This document shows positions 15,155-22,016 of a DNA stretch of 38,515 bases, piece after piece. Within the stretch, counting starts at the first letter, position 1. Each line of letters begins with the position of its first letter. The stretch is from an uncultured Alphaproteobacteria bacterium (lineage in GTDB: Bacteria; Pseudomonadota; Alphaproteobacteria; Rhizobiales; Aestuariivirgaceae): the NCBI GenBank assembly GCA_937873445.1, contig CALMWF010000012.1, positions 1 to 38,515 of the forward strand. The letters are read 5' to 3'. The notes beneath the pieces are model-generated. The model was given only the letters and a program-made list of their open reading frames with translations. It had not been told where the DNA came from and searched no databases. The position numbers were made by a program, and so were the translations under genes.

Positions 15155-15653
15155 CGCTGATCCTCGCCACATAGCGTTCGGCAATGGTCATGATCTCGGT
15201 CTCGTCGGCATCGGACAATCCGAGAAAGGCGCGGCGCGGAATCGTCACCTGTTGTGGCCGCCTGATCTCGCTCTTGTTGCTGCCCCGGTGCTTGAACTTG
15301 ATGAACAGGCCCTTGGCGGTCTTTGCCTTGATGGTCGCGCCGAACTGGTGGGTGGCGGCGAATTCAACATTGGTGCCGACCGCCACACCGGAAGGCCAGG
15401 CATTATGCGTGACCGACTGATAGAGCCGGGCCGAGTCCACCAGGGTCTTGCCGCCCTGGTTGATGACCCGCAGCGACTTGGGCCACAGCGCCCCTTCGGG
15501 GTCGGTGCCGGTGTCAAACCGGTTATGGGTGGAAAGCTCCAGCTTGCCGCCGATCTCGTCCCACATCCGGGTTGCGTCCGTCAGGCCGCGCGCGATCTCG
15601 GCCAGCCGTGGAACGACCGTGCCGGTTTCCAGTTTGAAGCCCACCACCGCCAT
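15144..15653 (-). CDS. Phage virion morphogenesis protein (Mu gpG-like)
   Basis: A 169-aa protein of the phage virion morphogenesis (Mu gpG / Phage_tail_S, PF05069) family. Features: MWDEIGGKLELSTHNRFDTGTDPEG and WPKSLRVINQGGKTLVDSARLYQSVTHNA, typical of this family. It probably works in head completion or head-tail joining. In Mu this gene lies between the F and I genes; here it is downstream of gp36, as in other Mu-like siphophages. The start overlaps the gp36 stop by one base (TGATG). Confidence 0.85.
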   Translation of the reverse strand: MAVVGFKLETGTVVPRLAEIARGLTDATRMWDEIGGKLELSTHNRFDTGTDPEGALWPKSLRVINQGGKTLVDSARLYQSVTHNAWPSGVAVGTNVEFAATHQFGATIKAKTAKGLFIKFKHRGSNKSEIRRPQQVTIPRRAFLGLSDADETEIMTIAERYVARISDAH

Positions 15654-16084
15654 CAGATATATCCATCCATGGGGCCGCCCTTCAGCGGCCGGTGCGGGTT
15701 ATTGGTGATGACCGACACGCCACTGGTGGTCTGGGCCGGGGCCGTGCCGGCCACCGGCAGCATCACCTGGCCCCGTGCGATATCGCGCAGCAGGCTGAGC
15801 GCCTGGTCATAATCGCGCACCACCTTCTCCACCGGGGTCTGGCGGTGCAGCTTGTAGAAGGCGATGGCGGCGGCGAGATCGGCGAGGAGCGGCGGCAGCG
15901 AGGTGAGCGGCAGGGCATAGCGCCCGGCCAGGTAGCCGTCGATCACAGCATCGGCATCGGCAATGGCCTGGGCCACCACGGCAGCGTCAATCGCCCCGGC
16001 GGGCGGGGTGCCCCGGTCCGTGAGATCACGCAGGGTCTTGGTCCCGAAGCGTGTTTCAAGGTGTTGTTGCGTGGTGTAGCTCAT
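15653..16084 (-). CDS. DUF1320 family head-completion protein (Mu gp36)
   Basis: A 143-aa protein, MSYTTQQHLETRFGTKTLRDLTDR at the start, then a helical segment DAVIDGYLAGRYALPL and LADLAAAIAFYKLHR, the hallmark of DUF1320/Mu gp36 proteins. Probably an adaptor at the head-tail connector. The ATG was preferred over a GTG two codons upstream. Confidence 0.85.
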   Translation of the reverse strand: MSYTTQQHLETRFGTKTLRDLTDRGTPPAGAIDAAVVAQAIADADAVIDGYLAGRYALPLTSLPPLLADLAAAIAFYKLHRQTPVEKVVRDYDQALSLLRDIARGQVMLPVAGTAPAQTTSGVSVITNNPHRPLKGGPMDGYI

Positions 16085-16265
16085 CTGCACAGTCCGGTGT
16101 GGTGGGGGCGGCGAGCCGGGCGCACCCGGTCAAGCTTGCGTGACGCCGCCCCTCTCTCTGGTATTGGGTTGGGGGTGGTAGAAAACCGACTAACCACCAC
16201 CCCCTGCTTCCGGCAAGGCGACGACCGGAGCGTAATCATGGGGCCGGTGCAGCGGCCCCGATGGT
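16085..16265. other. Gene-free gap with two stable hairpins
   Basis: No supported gene here. On the minus strand the capsid-side transcript first meets GGGGCCG-CTGCAC-CGGCCCC (16240-16259) and then a 9-bp stem GGGGGTGGT...ACCACCCCC (16171-16204). No T-run follows either, so they look like RNA-processing or attenuation structures that could lower tail gene expression relative to the capsid. Confidence 0.4.
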
Positions 16266-16472
16266 TCAGGTATGGACTCCGCCAGTTTCCAGAACAGTCA
16301 GGACAGGATCGTCTTTGATCCGCTCCAACTGCTGCGGCGTGACCTGCACCGTGGCGCCGCCAACCGGGAAAAACATCCCGCAGCGCCAGCGGCCCTGACT
16401 TTGCCGCGACTTGACGGTCGCCGTCACAGTCTCGGTGGTTTCACCAGGCGGCGATTTGTTCTTCTTGGCCAT
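16266..16472 (-). CDS. Mu gp35-like (HI1506-related) head protein
   Basis: A 68-aa protein starting MAKKNKSPPGETTE, 4 nt after the capsid stop. The C-terminal half, RWRCGMFFPVGGATVQVT then LERIKDDPVLTVLE, fits the gp35/HI1506 family, which follows the major capsid gene in Mu-like phages. Function unknown, likely head-related. Confidence 0.7.
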   Translation of the reverse strand: MAKKNKSPPGETTETVTATVKSRQSQGRWRCGMFFPVGGATVQVTPQQLERIKDDPVLTVLETGGVHT

Positions 16473-16476
16473 GGCA

Positions 16477-17379
16477 TCACTCCACGATCCACGGACACAG
16501 CATGAATTCTGCCGTGCCCTCCCATTCGTTGGTTGCCCCCTGGGCAGTGTTTTCACTGAGCACGATCTTGCGCCCGGCGCTCTCCAGAGCCGGAGGAACG
16601 ATCAGCAGGTTGGGAGTGATGCCAAGAGGCGTCCCGGCATCGTTACGGAAACTGCCCATGGCGGCGCGCGCCGCCGCATAGCTTTCCGGGGTCAGCGGCT
16701 GACGAGACCCCCAGCACAGCTGAGGCAGGCCATAGCCACCGTTCCCGAAGGCATCGACGCCATACTGGAACTCATCCAGGCTGAAGACGTTGCTGTCCGT
16801 CACCTTGTCCTTGGCGACAAAGCGCGGCTTGATTGCCTCCTGGAACACCAGCGGCATGATCGGCTTGGAAACATCCATGAGGAACCAGGCCGGCCCGGCG
16901 CCACCATCCGTGTTGGCATAAGTGCTCATGCCGCCCTTGCCATCGCCCACCGGATGATCGGTATCGAAGAAATTCTGGCCATCATGGCAGGGCGAATTGA
17001 AGCCTGCCAGCAGGGCGCCAAACACCAGTTCGTTGGGCCAGCGGGCGGCGGCGTTACCCATCATGCTGAAGCGCGGCGCGTAGGTGCCGATCTTGTCGAA
17101 CTGGATGGCCTTGGACGAAACGCCGATGGTGTATTCAAACGACCTGTTGGGCACCCAGTAGGCGTTCTCCGACAGGCTCTTGACCATGCGCGGCCCCAGC
17201 CATTCGCGCATCTTGGCGTCATCCTTGAGCCAGCCATAGGTTTCGCGCAGGTCGTTCGACGGCACATAGGTGGCAATACGCTCATACTGCGAGCGTGCGA
17301 CCGCAGCATCAAAACCCTGCTGATAGAGAGTCTGGAAACCCGTGCGCAGGGAGACCAGTGTCTGATTGTCCAATTGCAT
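16477..17379 (-). CDS. Major capsid protein (Mu gpT-like)
   Basis: A 300-aa Mu-like major head subunit (gpT, PF10124). Recognisable features include MVKSLSENAYWVPNRSFEYTIGV, FNSPCHDGQNFFDTDHPVG and, near the end, PNLLIVPPALESAGRKIV with NEWEGTAEFM. Length equals that of Mu gpT (about 300 aa). It forms the icosahedral shell, following the protease/scaffold and decoration genes in the usual order. A good ribosome site (AAGGA) precedes the ATG. Confidence 0.95.
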   Translation of the reverse strand: MQLDNQTLVSLRTGFQTLYQQGFDAAVARSQYERIATYVPSNDLRETYGWLKDDAKMREWLGPRMVKSLSENAYWVPNRSFEYTIGVSSKAIQFDKIGTYAPRFSMMGNAAARWPNELVFGALLAGFNSPCHDGQNFFDTDHPVGDGKGGMSTYANTDGGAGPAWFLMDVSKPIMPLVFQEAIKPRFVAKDKVTDSNVFSLDEFQYGVDAFGNGGYGLPQLCWGSRQPLTPESYAAARAAMGSFRNDAGTPLGITPNLLIVPPALESAGRKIVLSENTAQGATNEWEGTAEFMLCPWIVE

Positions 17380-17399
17380 GATATGGTCCTTCCTTCAGA

Positions 17400-17819
17400 T
17401 CAGATGTGCGGGCCGATGGCGACGATCACGCCGTCATCGTCAGAGACAAAGAGGACGCGCCCAGCCCGCGATCTGGTGCCGCCACCATCGGTCTTGGCCA
17501 CCGTCTGGTCATCCACAATGAAACAGTCCTTGCCGATATCAGCGAGGGTGATTTCATCAGCACCGGCGGAGTTTGCCCAACCGAAGGCGCCACAACGCAC
17601 CGTGACGAAGACATCACCATCCGCCCCGAGACGGTTGTCGATACCCCGTTCACAGCGCCCGAAAGCCATGAGGGACAAAGCAGTGCGGCCGGGGGCGGCA
17701 AAACCGCCATCCATGGTCGCGATGGCACCAGCAAAAAGCTGCACGCCAGCCTTGACCGGCAGCACGAACTGCAAGTCCAGGGCCTGGGCCGTATTACGAT
17801 GGGAAGAGAGGGAAGCCAT
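17400..17819 (-). CDS. Capsid decoration/cement protein (DUF2190-like)
   Basis: A 139-aa protein between protease and capsid. The ATG sits 7 nt after GGAGG and overlaps the protease stop by one base (TGATG). It is beta-rich with motifs PVKAGVQLFAGAIATMDGGFA and DIGKDCFIVDDQTVAKTDG, then GRVLFVSDDDGVIVAIGP, as in DUF2190/cement proteins that stabilise the capsid surface. Confidence 0.75.
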   Translation of the reverse strand: MASLSSHRNTAQALDLQFVLPVKAGVQLFAGAIATMDGGFAAPGRTALSLMAFGRCERGIDNRLGADGDVFVTVRCGAFGWANSAGADEITLADIGKDCFIVDDQTVAKTDGGGTRSRAGRVLFVSDDDGVIVAIGPHI

Positions 17820-18412
17820 CACATCACCTCCGCCGCTTCAGCGGTTTTGATTTTCTTCATGTCTTCAGTCTTGATGCCGAGCAGGCTCGCCACGCGGTTG
17901 TCGACACTGTTCAGCACCACCTCGCCCTCCTTCGGGGCGGCGGCGGGGGCGGTCATTTCGCCGGTCATCACGGGCATGCCCTCAATGATGGCCCTGGCAT
18001 TGGCGGGATCGGCCATGTGCATTTGGACAAACCGGTCACGCGACGGCTTGAGGCCGACGCGGCCCCTCTTGATCTCGCCATCCACAAAGGCCTCGGCCTT
18101 TTCGCGCGCCCCGGCGGCCTTCACCGTGTTGAGTTCGACGGTGATTTTGGTCAGCTCGTCGCGCAGGCCCTCGATTTCCTTCTCGGCGGAACCCTTGTCA
18201 CCAGCCCTGGCGGCACCGGCCTTCACGGCGTTCAGCACCACCTCATGACCGGCGTCATCGGCCTGACCGGCAGCCTTGGCCAGGGCAGCCAGCTGGCCCT
18301 TGCGGGTTGCGGCCTCGGTCTTCAAAGTCTCGATGCTGTTGAGGACAACATCCTCACCCGCATCGTTCTTCAGGCCGAGCGCGGCCCGAAGCTGTTCCAG
18401 CAATTTTTCCAT
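17819..18412 (-). CDS. Internal in-frame scaffold (Mu gpZ-like) start
   Basis: Inside the protease gene an ATG at residue 163 (MEKLLEQLRAALGLK) has AGGA just upstream (CAGGACAACATG). It would give a 197-aa helical protein identical to the protease C-terminus, the same arrangement as Mu I/Z, where the scaffold is made from an internal start. Supported by position and ribosome site only. Confidence 0.5.
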   Translation of the reverse strand: MEKLLEQLRAALGLKNDAGEDVVLNSIETLKTEAATRKGQLAALAKAAGQADDAGHEVVLNAVKAGAARAGDKGSAEKEIEGLRDELTKITVELNTVKAAGAREKAEAFVDGEIKRGRVGLKPSRDRFVQMHMADPANARAIIEGMPVMTGEMTAPAAAPKEGEVVLNSVDNRVASLLGIKTEDMKKIKTAEAAEVM

Positions 18413-18898
18413 GTTGTCCTGTTCCTGGGTGTTGAAGAGCGGGGTCAGCCCCCGCAGGTTCGGCGCGTTGGTGAGGGACGCCCCCTGGATGCCCAGGATG
18501 ACGCCGTCACTGCGGCGCACGAAGACTTCCGGTGAGATGCCCCGGTATTCCCGATTTTCCAGTGCATCACGGCCGCGCCGGTTCCATTCGACCCGACCCC
18601 ACAGGCCGGTGTCACGGCTCTGCAACTCGACGATCCAGCCAATGGCGGGGGTTTCATGCCCGGCCCCGCCGCGCTTGGCATTGGCGTGGTTGATATCGAC
18701 CGGCACCCGCGCCGCCCTGTCGCCGCCCACCGCAAACATCTGGGGCACCACGTCCGGTGCCAGGTGGCCACTGGCGCGGCCGTCAACGGTTTCGGTCTTG
18801 CCGGCCGGGATGAGGTGCAGCCATTCGGGCACCGCCCCCTCCTGGGGCAGGGCCATGGCGTGGAGGATGACAAGGGGGCTTGCGCCGGGGCGGTTCAT
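17819..18898 (-). CDS. Prohead protease, Mu gpI-like, with scaffold domain
   Basis: A 359-aa protein of the Mu phage I family (PF10123). The N-terminal half (about 1-160) is the protease: PEWLHLIPAG, VPVDINHANAKRGG and EYRGISPEVF. The C-terminal half is Ala/Lys/Glu-rich and helical, as in a scaffold. It processes the scaffold during capsid maturation. It is the first gene of the unit behind the 17-bp dyad at 18934-18950. No strong ribosome site precedes the ATG. Confidence 0.9.
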   Translation of the reverse strand: MNRPGASPLVILHAMALPQEGAVPEWLHLIPAGKTETVDGRASGHLAPDVVPQMFAVGGDRAARVPVDINHANAKRGGAGHETPAIGWIVELQSRDTGLWGRVEWNRRGRDALENREYRGISPEVFVRRSDGVILGIQGASLTNAPNLRGLTPLFNTQEQDNMEKLLEQLRAALGLKNDAGEDVVLNSIETLKTEAATRKGQLAALAKAAGQADDAGHEVVLNAVKAGAARAGDKGSAEKEIEGLRDELTKITVELNTVKAAGAREKAEAFVDGEIKRGRVGLKPSRDRFVQMHMADPANARAIIEGMPVMTGEMTAPAAAPKEGEVVLNSVDNRVASLLGIKTEDMKKIKTAEAAEVM

Positions 18899-18933
18899 GG
18901 GTGCACTATTGCTGCCGCGAACTGCGTTTAATA

Positions 18934-18950
18934 GAGAGACACTTGTCTCC
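18934..18950 (-). promoter_or_regulatory. Late-promoter dyad, copy 1 (capsid operon)
   Basis: The 17-bp sequence GAGAGACACTTGTCTCC contains the inverted repeat GAGACA-CT-TGTCTC. It starts 36 bp upstream of the protease ATG and is identical to 26536-26552 upstream of the lysozyme gene. A short AT-rich tract follows on the downstream side in both. The likely binder is the Mor/C-family protein encoded at 26564-26980 (inference). Confidence 0.7.
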
Positions 18951-19024
18951 TCGATTCAGGGTGCCAGTCCCTGAAAACCGCCGTCAAATGCCGCCCCTCC
19001 GTCCGTCCCCGCCTCAAACCCGGC

Positions 19025-19054
19025 TTTGCAAGGGTTTAGAAGGGGTTTTGGCGG
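19025..19054. repeat. 30-bp dispersed repeat, copy 2
   Basis: Matches 1125-1154 at 27 of 30 bases. This copy is non-coding and lies within nested stems that could form a structured RNA or terminator downstream of the MuF gene. Confidence 0.7.
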
Positions 19055-19167
19055 GGTTTTTGACCCTGGGAGCTACCACCATGGCCCCTAGGGGGGTAAA
19101 AACGGCCAGCGGCCAATTAAACGGCACTTGGTGTTTGGCGGTAATATTGCTAGACTGGATTTGGTAT

Positions 19168-19201
19168 CAGGTGGCCGGACCGCATCTCCACAGGCCACCT
19201 G
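19168..19201 (-). terminator. Candidate hairpin after head packaging operon
   Basis: Perfect 9-bp stem CAGGTGGCC/GGCCACCTG with a 16-nt loop, about 30 nt downstream of the MuF stop. There is no T-run, so factor-independent termination is uncertain. Confidence 0.35.
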
Positions 19202-19231
19202 GTATACGCAGCTGGTTGCGGCAGTCTGTGG

Positions 19232-20452
19232 TCACTTCCGATAAAGCAGGTAGCCCTGCCGCAGGCCTTGGGCGCGGCCCTTGCGGCCAATGAAGAATGT
19301 CAGGCCGCTGCTGAAACCGCCATCCACGTCGCAGACCAGACCAATCACCCGCCCGTCCCCGATCTCCACAAGCTTCACATATCGACGGCGGAGTGTAACC
19401 CGCCCGGTCACATCAGACTGCGAAAATCCGATCCAGATTTCCTCCGGGTCTGTGATCAGCTCAGGAATAAGCGGTATATACCCCTGCCTGCCCTCAAGGC
19501 GGCTCTCATCCTCCAGCCAATGATCGACAATGGCCTGTGTGATCGCTGTTCTGGAGCCTGTTGGATCAATGAATATCTTTGCATCCGCACCACCCAGCGT
19601 GGTCCGTAACAAATTTCTGATCCAGGCTTCATCCTTGGGCGGTTCGGCAATGCGTTGCGCCACCGGCTGGCGGAGTGGCAGGTCAGGCAGATTATCCTGA
19701 GGCCGCCACCCGGTGAGTGCTTTCCATTTCCCGTGTTTCTCCAGTGCCACCTGTTCAGCCCCCTGCCCCCAGGCTGCAACGCCGGTGTTGTAGGCAAAGC
19801 CGGGGTCCACGCCCTTTGGCACGTCCACAAAAATGCGCCCCTGGGGCGTGGTCACCGCGCGGGTCACCATGGGCGTCATGGGCGGCTCGGGGGAAACCCT
19901 GAGCCCCATCTGCACCAGGTCACGGTCGGAAAGCTGTTGCACGGTGCAGCGGCAGTTCCAGCCGTTGGGTGGATAGAATGTCTGCCACCATGGGTGATCC
20001 CAGCGCAGCACGGTGTCATGCCATTGCCGGTGCAACGGCCGGGTGCGCTCATCCATCACCGCCACATAGCGCAGCCACGGCCGCCGATCCGCCAGGCGCA
20101 TGATCTTCTGCCATCGTCCTGCCGCATAGGCCATGCGCAGGTTGGTGTTGAAGATGATGGCCGACCGCCAGCCTCGGCTGCCTTTGTAGGACCAGCCATG
20201 GGCGGCAACGATGCGGTCGAACTCCTGGCGGAACCAGCCCAGGCTCTTGCCCTCGCTCAGGGCGCGGTCCACCGCCTGGCGAAAATCCGCCACCAGGGCG
20301 TCACGGTTGGCCCCCGCCACCACGAAGGCGCGGGCATGTTGCCCCTCCCACAGATCGGTCCAGGCCTCGGTGGTGATGTTTTCCTTTTGCCGGAAATATT
20401 CAATCGCCTCGGTGGGATTGACCGCGAAGGCCTCAGGCGTCGGGGTTGTCAT
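19232..20452 (-). CDS. MuF head morphogenesis protein with C-terminal PBECR2-like nuclease domain
   Basis: A 406-aa protein starting MTTPTPEAF inside the portal 3' end (20-nt overlap). The central part is the phage Mu F / SPP1 gp7 domain: SLGWFRQEFDRIVAAHGW, NTNLRMAYAAGRW, YVAVMDERTRPLHRQWHD and PPNGWNCRCTVQQLS. The last 120 residues form a separate domain, from KIFIDPTGSRTAI through YIPLIPELITDPEEIWIG and RRRYVKLVE to LTFFIGRKGRAQGLRQGYLLYRK, which fits the PBECR2 (barnase/EndoU/colicin/RelE-like nuclease) pattern. MuF proteins bind the portal inside the prohead; the fused toxin-like domain would be packaged and delivered with the DNA. RNase activity is inferred. Confidence 0.85.
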   Translation of the reverse strand: MTTPTPEAFAVNPTEAIEYFRQKENITTEAWTDLWEGQHARAFVVAGANRDALVADFRQAVDRALSEGKSLGWFRQEFDRIVAAHGWSYKGSRGWRSAIIFNTNLRMAYAAGRWQKIMRLADRRPWLRYVAVMDERTRPLHRQWHDTVLRWDHPWWQTFYPPNGWNCRCTVQQLSDRDLVQMGLRVSPEPPMTPMVTRAVTTPQGRIFVDVPKGVDPGFAYNTGVAAWGQGAEQVALEKHGKWKALTGWRPQDNLPDLPLRQPVAQRIAEPPKDEAWIRNLLRTTLGGADAKIFIDPTGSRTAITQAIVDHWLEDESRLEGRQGYIPLIPELITDPEEIWIGFSQSDVTGRVTLRRRYVKLVEIGDGRVIGLVCDVDGGFSSGLTFFIGRKGRAQGLRQGYLLYRK

Positions 20453-22013
20453 CGGCGCGTCCTGCCAGCTCGGCAAAGATCAGGGCCTTCTGCATGGCCT
20501 CGGCCAGCGCCGTGTCGGAGAGCTTGGGATAGAGCGCCAGCAACCCGTCGCGCACATCCTCCAGCGTCACGGCCGATTGCACGAGGCCCCGCACCGCGCC
20601 GATCAGTTCATCCATGGCCGGTTGCGCCAGGCTTTCTGCCGCCGCCGCCATCCGGTCAACCATATCGCGGGGCGGCGGCAAGGCCGTGTGAAGGGCGGTG
20701 GACCCGGTGGGCAATGCTGCCGGGGCTGGCAGCGTGCCGGTGATCTGATCAAGGTTCAGGGGCTGGCCACCGCCGGTGGCCAGCACCTCCTCATCGGGAT
20801 CGGGATCGGAGAGGCCGAGCTTGTCGCGCACCTCGGCCATGGACACCTTGAGACCGAGTGGCACCAGCTTGGCCAGGGCATCGGCCATGATCGGAATGTC
20901 GGTTTCATCCGGCTCCTCGATGACCAGACGCGGATAGGCCTTCTGCGGGCCGAATTCCAGGTTGATCCATGGGCGGATCAGCTGATCGGTAAGGCAGGCC
21001 GCCAGGGCCTCGCGGTCGGCGGTGGCAATGTCCTGTTGAACCTGCCGATGCTCGCGCCCCACCGCATGGCCGCCGGCAATGGCGTCGGTGGTGGCGGTCT
21101 GGCCCAGCACCGCCTTGGAAATCTGCTGGTCGATATGATCGATCCGGGCCTTGTAGTTGGCCGCCGACTTGTCGGTGGTATTACTCTCAACAAAGGTGAT
21201 GTCGGTGCCCTGCTCAATGATGGCCGCGCAGTCCGAGGCAATATTGGCCACCGCCTGAAACAGGCGGCGCTTGGCATCTTCAGAGGCACCCGAGGGATAT
21301 TTTCCGAGCCGGATGGGCTGGCCATAGGTCTGCACAAAGATGGCCCAGTCCTTGTCCGCATAGGCCTTGAACATCCAGCCCCAGGCGGCCACGCGGGCAA
21401 GGCCCGAGCGCGTCGTCAGGCCCGACTTGGCCACAATGCGCGGCACGATGAACTTGCCCCACGGCAGGGGCGTTCCCGCCGCACCATCGCGCAACAGCGG
21501 CGTTTCAAGATTGATAGGGTCCGGCATGAACCAGCGCTGCGGGCGGTGAATGATTTTGGCAGGGGTCCACTGCCCCTCCGACACCTCCCAGACGATTTCG
21601 TTATAAGACGCCCCCTTGCCGATGGCGTCCAGCATGTCGAACAGGGCCAGCCGCAACACTCCGGTCTGAAGCCAGGCCCGCACCATGTCGGCATGGCGCA
21701 CATGGGCGGGGTCATCGCTTGCCGCCTCCACCCGCACCGGCGTCTGGGCCACAATGCGCTTGCGGGTGCCGAGAACGCCCAGATAGTGGCCATCGCGCTC
21801 CTCGATCTGCTCCGCCAGATCGTAGTAGTCGAAGGGGTTGCCCTGATCGGCGGCACGCATGATGGCGGCCAGGCGCTCCGGTGTCAGGCCATCGCCCGGA
21901 TAGGTTCCCAGGGGTTGGCGCACGCCGGTCAGCGTCGGCCCCGCCATTTCCGAGATCAGCACATCCTTGCTGATCGGCCTGCCGAATTGATCCGTGAGTG
22001 ACCAGGTGGCCAT
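20433..22013 (-). CDS. Portal protein (DUF935, Mu gp29)
   Basis: A 526-aa portal of the DUF935 family that forms the dodecameric DNA channel at a capsid vertex. Recognisable parts: LTPERLAAIMRAADQGNPFDYYDLAEQIEERDGHYLGVLGTRK (about 53-95), GKGASYNEIVWEVSEGQW, DWAIFVQTYGQPIRLGKYP and ISKAVLGQTATTDAIAGGHAVGREH. Length matches Mu gp29 (about 510 aa). It begins 3 nt after the terminase stop. The C-terminal 130 residues are Ala/Pro-rich. Confidence 0.95.
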   Translation of the reverse strand: MATWSLTDQFGRPISKDVLISEMAGPTLTGVRQPLGTYPGDGLTPERLAAIMRAADQGNPFDYYDLAEQIEERDGHYLGVLGTRKRIVAQTPVRVEAASDDPAHVRHADMVRAWLQTGVLRLALFDMLDAIGKGASYNEIVWEVSEGQWTPAKIIHRPQRWFMPDPINLETPLLRDGAAGTPLPWGKFIVPRIVAKSGLTTRSGLARVAAWGWMFKAYADKDWAIFVQTYGQPIRLGKYPSGASEDAKRRLFQAVANIASDCAAIIEQGTDITFVESNTTDKSAANYKARIDHIDQQISKAVLGQTATTDAIAGGHAVGREHRQVQQDIATADREALAACLTDQLIRPWINLEFGPQKAYPRLVIEEPDETDIPIMADALAKLVPLGLKVSMAEVRDKLGLSDPDPDEEVLATGGGQPLNLDQITGTLPAPAALPTGSTALHTALPPPRDMVDRMAAAAESLAQPAMDELIGAVRGLVQSAVTLEDVRDGLLALYPKLSDTALAEAMQKALIFAELAGRADDNPDA

Positions 22014-22016
22014 GGC

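Larger units (their letters stand above)
18899..19231. other. 333-bp non-coding gap between head operons
   Basis: No supported gene. It holds the late dyad site (18934-18950), a 30-bp repeat (19025-19054), nested stems (CCCCGCC/GGCGGGG and AAACCC/GGGTTT) around that repeat, a hairpin at 19168-19201, and a plus-strand promoter-like pair TTGGTG-17-TAGACT (19128-19156). In Mu this is roughly where gpG lies; here that gene has moved downstream. Confidence 0.5.

Noticed and set aside
16085-16245. A 52-codon minus-strand frame in the gap between gp35 and gp36
   Set aside because: It starts without a ribosome site, runs through two stable hairpins and has a random-looking Arg/Pro/Ser composition.
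16411-17850. A 479-aa plus-strand frame over the capsid genes
   Set aside because: Antisense shadow of the well-recognised gpT capsid gene and the decoration gene.
20211-22001. A 596-aa plus-strand frame over the portal gene
   Set aside because: Long only because of high GC on the opposite strand; the portal protein is clearly on the minus strand.
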